Shown here: one piece after another, positions 7,147-11,876 of the stretch
Numbering within the stretch: the stretch's first letter is position 1
Layout: the number at the start of each line of letters is the position of its first letter
NCBI GenBank assembly: GCA_902797455.1
Contig: CADBTE010000151.1
Span: 1 to 11,876, forward strand
Length of the DNA stretch: 11,876 bases
Direction of reading: 5' to 3'
Source of the DNA: an uncultured Planctomycetota bacterium
GTDB taxonomy: Bacteria > Planctomycetota > Planctomycetia > Pirellulales > Thermoguttaceae
The notes under the pieces: generated by a model
Database searches by the model: none
What the model saw: the letters and a program-made list of their open reading frames with translations, nothing else
Told to the model about the DNA's origin: nothing
Made by a program: the position numbers and the translations under genes

Positions 7147-7638
7147 ATGTCTGACTCGGTTATAACACGCAAGTCCTACGACGCGCTTCGTCAAGATATC
7201 GAACGGCTTGAAAATGAAGAAGTGCCGGAACTCCGTGATCGGATCGCCAAGGCCCGCGAAGAGGGAGACCTTAGCGAGAACGCCGAGTATCACGGCGCCC
7301 GTGAGCGGCTGGCGCTTATGCTGGCGAAGATCGACAAAATGAAGAGCCAGCTGTCGCACGCCCGAATCATTGACGTCGGCACGGGCCCGGCCCCCGATTA
7401 CATCGACCATTACCGCCGCTTCAAGGTCCTTCGGCTCAACGACAACAAGACGATCGAGTACACCCTGGTGGGGGAACTCGACGAGGACTTCGCCGCCGGG
7501 AAGATTCCGAGCAACTCCCCGCTGGGGCAGGGGTTTATCCGGAAGAAGCCGGGAGACGAGGTGAGTATCCGGGTACCGGTCGGGATCAGGAAGTTCAAGG
7601 TGCTGGAGATCAACATCGATTCCGAGCAAGATTCCTAA
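7147..7638 (+). CDS. greA: Transcript cleavage factor GreA
   Basis: The 163-residue product has the GreA layout and length. An antiparallel coiled coil at about 1-75 enters the RNA polymerase secondary channel, and a C-terminal FKBP-like domain at about 84-158 docks on the polymerase. The tip motif E-E-G-D-L-S-E-N-A-E-Y-H holds D41 and E44, the same positions as the catalytic acidic residues of E. coli GreA that help RNA polymerase cut backtracked RNA. The C-terminal domain includes the usual SPLGQGFIRKKPGDEV-type segment (124-139). ATG 7147 is used because AGAGGA lies 10 nt upstream; a TTG at 7123 would add eight residues outside the family. The gene appears to stand alone between its own promoter and a strong terminator. 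Confidence 0.96.
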   Translation: MSDSVITRKSYDALRQDIERLENEEVPELRDRIAKAREEGDLSENAEYHGARERLALMLAKIDKMKSQLSHARIIDVGTGPAPDYIDHYRRFKVLRLNDNKTIEYTLVGELDEDFAAGKIPSNSPLGQGFIRKKPGDEVSIRVPVGIRKFKVLEINIDSEQDS

Positions 7639-7642
7639 AGCG

Positions 7643-7672
7643 AAAAAAAGCAGGTTTTACCTGCTTTTTTTT
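7643..7672. terminator. Bidirectional intrinsic terminator between greA and dnaA
   Basis: GCAGGT (7650-7655) pairs with ACCTGC (7659-7664) around a 3-nt loop, flanked by seven A residues on the left and eight T residues on the right. It therefore has a T-run on both strands. It ends greA on the plus strand and the convergent dnaA-family gene on the minus strand. Confidence 0.92.
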
Positions 7673-7709
7673 ATGAAGGGCGCCGGAGGGAACCCATTTC
7701 GCCGAGGCG

Positions 7710-8993
7710 CTAGGTCGCCGGGGTGTTGATCTCCTCGAGAATCGCCTCCCGCGCGGCGGCCAGGGCCGGGTCACTGGCCAGCTGCCGTTTGATTTGGCTT
7801 TCGCCATGCATCACCGTGGTGTGGTCCCGTCCGGCGAACCACATTCCCAGTTCGGTGTAGGTCGAGCCCAAAAGCTCCCGGGCCAGGCAGATCGTCATAT
7901 TGCGTGCCGCCACCGCGGTTTTGCGGCGTGACTTGCTTCTCATTTCCGAGAGTTTTACCGTAAAACGCTTGGCGGTCACCCGAGCGATCGTCTCGATATC
8001 GACCACCGGCGCCGGCTGGCGTTCGTCCAGGAACAGGCGCACCTTCCCCGGCGCCGGCGGGGACTGGGGCCAGTTGAACAGCTCCGCCATCTGCCGCATC
8101 GCGCCGAACATTCCGCCGACAGTCGGCGGAAGCCGGTCGACCAGCAGACCGAAGGTCTCCGGTCCAAGGGCGATCTTCATTTTCGAGGCGAATCGTTCGA
8201 CCAAAATCGCGCGGCTTTCCCGCTCGGGAAGCGCGAAATGGATCAAAAGCCCCCCGAAGATCCTTGCCCGAAGCGCCTCGACTAAGGGGGTCTGTTCCTG
8301 AGGAATATCGATGAGCGTGAGGATCACCGTTGTTCCCGCGCGCCCGGCGCGGTCCAGCAGGGGGAGGAGGTTCTCCAGAGCGACCGGTGAGGCGATCACC
8401 GGCTCGATCGCGTCGAGAACCAGGAGGCCGCAGTCGTTAAAGAAGTTCTGAAATTCGGTTCCGGTCCGGTTCGAGACCGAGTCGAGGAGTGTCCCGAGGA
8501 AATCGGTTCCGGGAATGAGGATCGCCTTGCGATCGGGATGCAGGCGGCGGTATTCCCGGCAGATACCTCCCGCCAGGGCGCTTTTTCCGCTCCCCGAGGG
8601 GCCGAAGAAGATGATCGGCGAGAGATTCGGGACATTGGTGATCGGCATATAGTCGATGATGGGCGGAAACTCCTCGGCGCTTTCCTCGGGGAAGAGGGGG
8701 TACGACAGGCGCGAAAAGGGGGAATCGGCGTCGGAGACGGCCTGTTTTTTGGCGCTTCGACGGCGCGAGGCGCGCACCTGGCGCGACAAATCAATCGTGT
8801 GGGGAGAATCGGCGAAGAAGGGGACGCCGCCCAGGATCCAGCTGGCGGCGGTTTCGGCGAGGCGGTTCTCCGGCCCGACAAGAAACCCCCCAAGCACCCC
8901 GAGCGGGTCGACTGGATCGCGCGGCTCTTCCGGGGGAAAACGAAGCCAATGGTGCTGGCTGTCAAGCGGGGGATGGGATGGTTGTGAACACAT
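7710..8993 (-). CDS. dnaA: Divergent DnaA-family replication initiator
   Basis: The 427-residue product has the AAA+ and DNA-binding domains of DnaA. The domain III entry motif FLVGPENRLAETAA is at 37-50, Walker A GPSGSGKS at 131-138, Walker B LLVLDAIE at 190-197, sensor 1 near 222-229 and the box VII arginine finger at R244. Domain IV (about 335-427) has the signature GRDHTTVMH (388-396) that contacts DnaA boxes. Odd points: domain I is missing; about 60 extra residues with a basic patch (RASRRRSAKK, 74-83) lie between the entry motif and Walker A; the second Walker B Asp (DDIQ in E. coli) is Ala195; and the sensor 2 Arg position (VRELEG) is Gly293. ATG 8993 has an AGGTGG site 4 nt upstream. 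dnaN, recF and gyrB are not adjacent. It may be the main initiator of a diverged lineage or a paralogue. Confidence 0.88.
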   Translation of the reverse strand: MCSQPSHPPLDSQHHWLRFPPEEPRDPVDPLGVLGGFLVGPENRLAETAASWILGGVPFFADSPHTIDLSRQVRASRRRSAKKQAVSDADSPFSRLSYPLFPEESAEEFPPIIDYMPITNVPNLSPIIFFGPSGSGKSALAGGICREYRRLHPDRKAILIPGTDFLGTLLDSVSNRTGTEFQNFFNDCGLLVLDAIEPVIASPVALENLLPLLDRAGRAGTTVILTLIDIPQEQTPLVEALRARIFGGLLIHFALPERESRAILVERFASKMKIALGPETFGLLVDRLPPTVGGMFGAMRQMAELFNWPQSPPAPGKVRLFLDERQPAPVVDIETIARVTAKRFTVKLSEMRSKSRRKTAVAARNMTICLARELLGSTYTELGMWFAGRDHTTVMHGESQIKRQLASDPALAAAREAILEEINTPAT

Positions 8994-9001
8994 TTTCCAC
9001 C
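8983..9001. promoter_or_regulatory. Two degenerate DnaA-box-like sites at the dnaA start
   Basis: TTTTCCACC (8993-9001, plus strand) differs from TTATCCACA at two positions. The adjacent TGTGAACAC (8983-8991) resembles the reverse complement, TGTGGATAA, less closely. They overlap the start codon and ribosome site of the dnaA gene. Autoregulation is possible, but such partial matches can occur by chance. Confidence 0.2.
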
Positions 9002-9014
9002 TGTCGTCGAACCT

Positions 9015-9043
9015 ATCATAACGGCCGTTCGATGAAATGAACA
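9015..9043 (-). promoter_or_regulatory. Candidate promoter of the dnaA gene
   Basis: On the minus strand, TATGAT (complement of 9015-9020) is five of six to the -10 consensus. TGTTCA (complement of 9038-9043) lies 17 nt upstream with three of six matches to TTGACA. The start would be just ahead of the ATG at 8993. This is a weak call from consensus alone. Confidence 0.3.
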
Positions 9044-9076
9044 GGGAGAGGCAGGGTTAAAGAAGAAAAGCTTTCT

Positions 9077-9113
9077 TATAAAAATAGGGAAAATTCCGGA
9101 TATAAAAGATAGG
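9077..9113 (+). repeat. Direct AT-rich repeats, TATAAAA-(A/GA)-TAGG type
   Basis: TATAAAAATAGGG (9077-9089) and TATAAAAGATAGG (9101-9113) are near-identical and start 24 nt apart. Related stretches, CTAAAAAAGGGGG (9118-9130) and ATAAAATAAGGGG (9200-9212), occur later in the same gap. They are reminiscent of the AT-rich tandem repeats of DNA unwinding elements, but could simply reflect an AT-rich regulatory region. Confidence 0.4.
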
Positions 9114-9218
9114 TTCTCTAAAAAAGGGGGAGATAACCGGGAGAACATGATTGACGATCTCTCTTGCAAGGGTTAATTTATACTAGCTAGGGAAATAAGA
9201 TAAAATAAGGGGTGTTCT

Positions 9219-10934
9219 ATGGCCAAACGGCTTAACTATCTCGGAATTCTCAATCGCCAGGGTCTCATCAGCGCTACCCAGTTCAAGGAGGCGCAGGAGC
9301 TGGCCACATCGACGGGGATCACCGTTCAGGACGCGCTGGTCAAGCTCGAATACGTTACCAGCGAACAGGTGGCGCGCGCCATCGCGGCCGAGTACGGCAA
9401 GCAATACGTCGATCTGTCCAACGCCGCTATTCGTCCGGCGGTGCTGGAATTGATCAGCGAGTCGATTGCCCGCGAGAACACGGTGATCCCCTACGAGGAA
9501 GACGGCGAAACGCTCCAGGTTGTGGTGGCCGATCCCAACAACATGGAGGTCTTTGAGAAGCTGCGCTTTATCCTCCAGCGCCCGATCGAGGCGCTGGTAT
9601 CGACCCGCGAAGGGATCCAAGAGGCGATCAACACCCACTACGGAAAGAACATCGCCGAGTCGGCGGACTCGATGATCCACGAACTGACCGATACGGCGAT
9701 CAACTTCACCGAGCTGGAGACCAGCGACGACCCAACCAGCGCGACGGTGGGAAGCAGCGAAAGCGACGCGCCGATCGTTCGTCTGTGCGACCAGATCATC
9801 TCCGAGGCGGTTCAGCTGCGCGCTTCCGATATCCATATCGAGCCGTTCGAGGACCGTGTCCGTATCCGCTACCGTATCGACGGTCACCTGGTCGAGCGCG
9901 AGGCGCTGGCCAAACGATTCCAGGGGGCTCTTCTTTCTCGTTTTAAGATTCTGGCGAAACTCGATATCGCCGAACGGCGCCGTACCCAGGACGGGCGTAT
10001 CAAGCTGACCATCGGAGAGAAAGACCTCGACCTGCGCGTGTCGGTCATTCCGACCAACCACGGCCAGTCGATCGTCATGCGTATCCTCGATAAGGACAAC
10101 ATCCGCGTCTCCCTCGTCCAGCTTGGCTTTTCCGAGCGTGATTACAAGCGTTTCACCTCGCTGATCGCCCGTCCGAACGGGATCATCCTCGTGACCGGGC
10201 CGACCGGGTCGGGGAAGACCACCTCTCTTTACGCGGCGCTCAACGAACTGAACACCCCGACGCGCAAGATTATCACCGCCGAGGACCCGGTCGAGTATTA
10301 TCTGCCGGGGATCAATCAGGTCGAGATCAAACACCAGATCGGACTGGACTTCGCGGCGGTCATTCGTTCGATGCTCCGTCAGGCGCCGAATATCATTCTC
10401 GTCGGTGAGATGCGCGACTTAGAGACGGCGCAGATGGGTATTCAGGCGTCGCTGACCGGGCACTTGGTCTTTAGTACCCTGCACACCAACGACGCGCCGG
10501 GGGCGATCACCCGTCTGGTCGATATGGGGGTTCCCCCTTATTTGGTCGCCAGTTCCGTGATCGGGATCATGGCTCAGCGTCTGGTCCGCCGGGTCTGCCC
10601 CAAGTGCGCCCGTCCCTACACCCCGACCGACGCCGAGCTGGAGGCGGCCCACATCACTCCCGAAATGGCGGCCAAGGCGACCTTCCTCAAAGGGAAGGGG
10701 TGTGTTTCGTGCAATAAAAGCGGTTATCGCGGGCGTCAGGCGATCTTCGAGCTGATGATGATGTCCTCGAAGATTCGCGAGCTGACGTTCCGCAACGCCT
10801 CGACGACAGATATTCGCCGCACCGCCCGCGGCGAGGGGATGCATGTTCTGTTCGAGGATGGGATTATCAAAGTCCTCAAGGGGATCACCACCATCGAAGA
10901 GGTACTTCGCGTGGCGCGTCTGGAAGAGGAATAA
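9219..10934 (+). CDS. pilB: Type IV pilus assembly ATPase PilB (GspE family)
   Basis: The 571-residue product is a hexameric cytoplasmic ATPase that powers pilus extension (or pseudopilus assembly if it serves a type II system). A GspE/MshE N-terminal domain occupies about 1-142. The ATPase core has Walker A GPTGSGKT (327-334), the Asp box ITAEDPVEY (352-360), Walker B NIILVGEMRD (391-400) and the His box FSTLHTND (418-425). The tetracysteine zinc motif C460-P-K-C463 and C495-V-S-C498 separates PilB/GspE from PilT. The N-terminal RLNYLGILNRQG segment resembles MshEN c-di-GMP motifs, but the expected RLG is RLN, so nucleotide binding is uncertain. ATG 9219 has AAGGGG 6 nt upstream. pilT follows after 28 nt, and a PilB-PilT pair makes a pilus more likely than secretion. 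Confidence 0.93.
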   Translation: MAKRLNYLGILNRQGLISATQFKEAQELATSTGITVQDALVKLEYVTSEQVARAIAAEYGKQYVDLSNAAIRPAVLELISESIARENTVIPYEEDGETLQVVVADPNNMEVFEKLRFILQRPIEALVSTREGIQEAINTHYGKNIAESADSMIHELTDTAINFTELETSDDPTSATVGSSESDAPIVRLCDQIISEAVQLRASDIHIEPFEDRVRIRYRIDGHLVEREALAKRFQGALLSRFKILAKLDIAERRRTQDGRIKLTIGEKDLDLRVSVIPTNHGQSIVMRILDKDNIRVSLVQLGFSERDYKRFTSLIARPNGIILVTGPTGSGKTTSLYAALNELNTPTRKIITAEDPVEYYLPGINQVEIKHQIGLDFAAVIRSMLRQAPNIILVGEMRDLETAQMGIQASLTGHLVFSTLHTNDAPGAITRLVDMGVPPYLVASSVIGIMAQRLVRRVCPKCARPYTPTDAELEAAHITPEMAAKATFLKGKGCVSCNKSGYRGRQAIFELMMMSSKIRELTFRNASTTDIRRTARGEGMHVLFEDGIIKVLKGITTIEEVLRVARLEEE

Positions 10935-10962
10935 AAGGAGATAGGCAAACAAAGGAAAAACG

Positions 10963-11876
10963 ATGGGAACGATCTTAATCGATAAACTGCTCGAGACCGT
11001 AGTGGTCCGCGGCGCCAGTGACCTTCACCTCGCTGTCGGGCAGCCGCCGGTGCTGCGTCTGCACGGCCATTTGGTCAAACTGGAGACCAAGGTTCTGGAA
11101 CCGAGCGATACCGTCTCGCTGATGAAATCGATCACCCCGCAGCGCTGCCAGCAAGAGCTGCAGGAGCGCGGCGGCACCGACTTCGGGTTCGCCTTCGGCA
11201 CCAAGGCGCGTTTTCGTGTCTCGGTCTTTAAGCAAAAGGGGAATACCGGGCTGGTCCTGCGCCAGATTCCGACCGAGCTTCTGACCATGGAGCAGCTGGG
11301 AACCCCGCCGGTGATGATCGACTTGATTATGCGCCCCCGAGGCCTGATTCTGGTGACCGGGCCGACCGGGTCGGGCAAGTCGACGACGCTGGCGGCGTGT
11401 GTCGACTATCTCAACACAAACGTCGACCACCATATCATCACGATCGAGGACCCGATCGAATTTTTCCACTATCACAAAAAATCGACGGTCAACCAGCGTG
11501 AGGTCGGCGTCGACGTTATGTCGTTCGCCGACGCGATCCGCGCGGCACTGCGTCAAGACCCCGACGTCATCCTCGTCGGTGAAATGCGTGACCTCGAGAC
11601 GATCGAGGCGGCGATCACCGCCGCGGAAACCGGGCACATCGTCTTCGGCACCCTTCACACCACCGGCGCTCAGGGGACGGTCAACCGTATCATCGACGTC
11701 TTCCCGACGAACCAGCAGGATCAGATCCGTACCCAGCTGTCAACCTCTATCCTCGGCATCCTCTCTCAGCAGCTTCTGCCGCGTATCCAGGGGGGGCGGG
11801 TCGCCGCCTACGAGATGCTGGTGGTGACCCCCGCTATCGCGAACCTCATTCGTGAGAACAAGACGTTCCGTATCAA
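10963..11876 (+). CDS. pilT: Twitching motility ATPase PilT (3' partial)
   Basis: The reading frame runs past the window end; 304 residues are visible of an expected 350-370. PilT is the retraction motor of type IV pili. The N-terminal PAS-like domain has the family's GASDLHLAVGQPP segment (17-29). The core has Walker A GPTGSGKS (133-140), the Asp box ITIEDPIE (159-166), Walker B DVILVGEMRD (201-210) and the His box GTLHTTGA (229-236). The C-terminal PAIANLIRE (290-298) corresponds to the AIRNLIRE signature needed for retraction in known PilT proteins. No zinc tetracysteine is present, as expected. ATG 10963 has AAGGA 6 nt upstream and follows pilB by 28 nt, so the two genes are probably one operon. 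Confidence 0.95.
   Translation, partial: MGTILIDKLLETVVVRGASDLHLAVGQPPVLRLHGHLVKLETKVLEPSDTVSLMKSITPQRCQQELQERGGTDFGFAFGTKARFRVSVFKQKGNTGLVLRQIPTELLTMEQLGTPPVMIDLIMRPRGLILVTGPTGSGKSTTLAACVDYLNTNVDHHIITIEDPIEFFHYHKKSTVNQREVGVDVMSFADAIRAALRQDPDVILVGEMRDLETIEAAITAAETGHIVFGTLHTTGAQGTVNRIIDVFPTNQQDQIRTQLSTSILGILSQQLLPRIQGGRVAAYEMLVVTPAIANLIRENKTFRI

Larger units (their letters stand above)
9009..9116. repeat. Inverted 9-bp repeat in the dnaA-pilB divergent region
   Basis: GAACCTATC (9009-9017) is the exact reverse complement of GATAGGTTC (9108-9116), with 90 nt between the arms. The left arm overlaps the candidate dnaA -10 element. A pair of operator-like sites for one regulator is possible; a 9-bp match in a region this size could also be chance. 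Confidence 0.35.
8994..9218. promoter_or_regulatory. AT-rich divergent intergenic region between dnaA and pilB
   Basis: These 225 nt are visibly richer in A and T than the coding DNA on both sides, most strongly from about 9050. The region must hold the promoters of dnaA (minus) and pilB (plus). Besides the repeats listed separately it contains the palindromes AAAGCTTT (9067-9074) and CTAGCTAG (9183-9190), and GTTCTC (9113-9118) inverted with GAGAAC (9141-9146). For pilB I see TTGACG (9151-9156), TATACT (9179-9184) and TAAAAT (9201-9206), but no pair with good spacing, so its promoter is unresolved. The AAGGGG at 9207-9212 is the pilB ribosome site. No perfect DnaA box is present. Confidence 0.6.

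Noticed and set aside
9183..10334. 383-codon open frame on the minus strand opposite pilB
   Set aside because: It lies opposite well-conserved PilB motifs and shows no recognisable fold; it is an antisense shadow.
10191..11375. A 23-bp identical direct repeat, at 10191-10213 and 11353-11375
   Set aside because: Both copies encode the Walker A region of PilB and PilT (VTGPTGSG). Shared ancestry and codon preference explain it; it is not a mobile or recombination repeat.
1..11876. Search for CRISPR arrays, tRNA genes, insertion sequences and defence cassettes
   Set aside because: No regularly spaced repeats, cloverleaf-like genes, transposase frames or terminal inverted repeats were seen on either strand.

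Overview
The window looks like a piece of a GC-rich bacterial chromosome. A planctomycete, or a relative in the PVC group, is my best guess. This rests on the very long secretin-module protein, the style of the PilB/PilT ATPases, and a strongly diverged DnaA; it is an inference from protein character, since no rRNA or other phylogenetic marker gene is present. Gene density is high, gaps are short, and I see no insertion sequence, tRNA, rRNA or CRISPR array.

Layout, left to right. (1) 1-4095 (+): the 3' part of a very large protein built from about 16 secretin-N-like modules, split 13 + 3 by a Pro/Ala/Glu-rich linker and lacking a secretin barrel. (2) 4141-4791 (+): a free-standing corrinoid (B12-binding) protein of the MtaC/MtbC/MtmC type, followed by a probable terminator that overlaps a good sigma70-like promoter. 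(3) 4937-6915 (+): the ribosome-rescue hydrolase ArfB, a LemA-family membrane protein, and an exported protein resembling DUF6263 that starts on TTG inside the end of lemA. (4) 6916-7672: a leader with a consensus -10 and two terminator-like hairpins, then greA and a strong bidirectional terminator. (5) 7710-8993 (-): a DnaA-family gene converging on greA, with an intact DNA-binding signature but altered ATPase residues. (6) 8994-9218: an AT-rich divergent region with repeated motifs. (7) 9219-11876 (+): pilB then pilT, the extension and retraction motors of a type IV pilus; pilT runs off the window end.

Functional themes are type IV pilus/secretin machinery at both ends (the secretin-module protein at the left, the pilus ATPases at the right) with housekeeping genes between: ribosome rescue, transcript-cleavage factor and replication initiation. 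The most unusual points are the barrel-less secretin-module array, the DnaA with a changed Walker B and sensor 2, the repeat-bearing region between dnaA and pilB, and the hairpin-rich greA leader. I see no clear evidence for a wholly new defence or mobile system.
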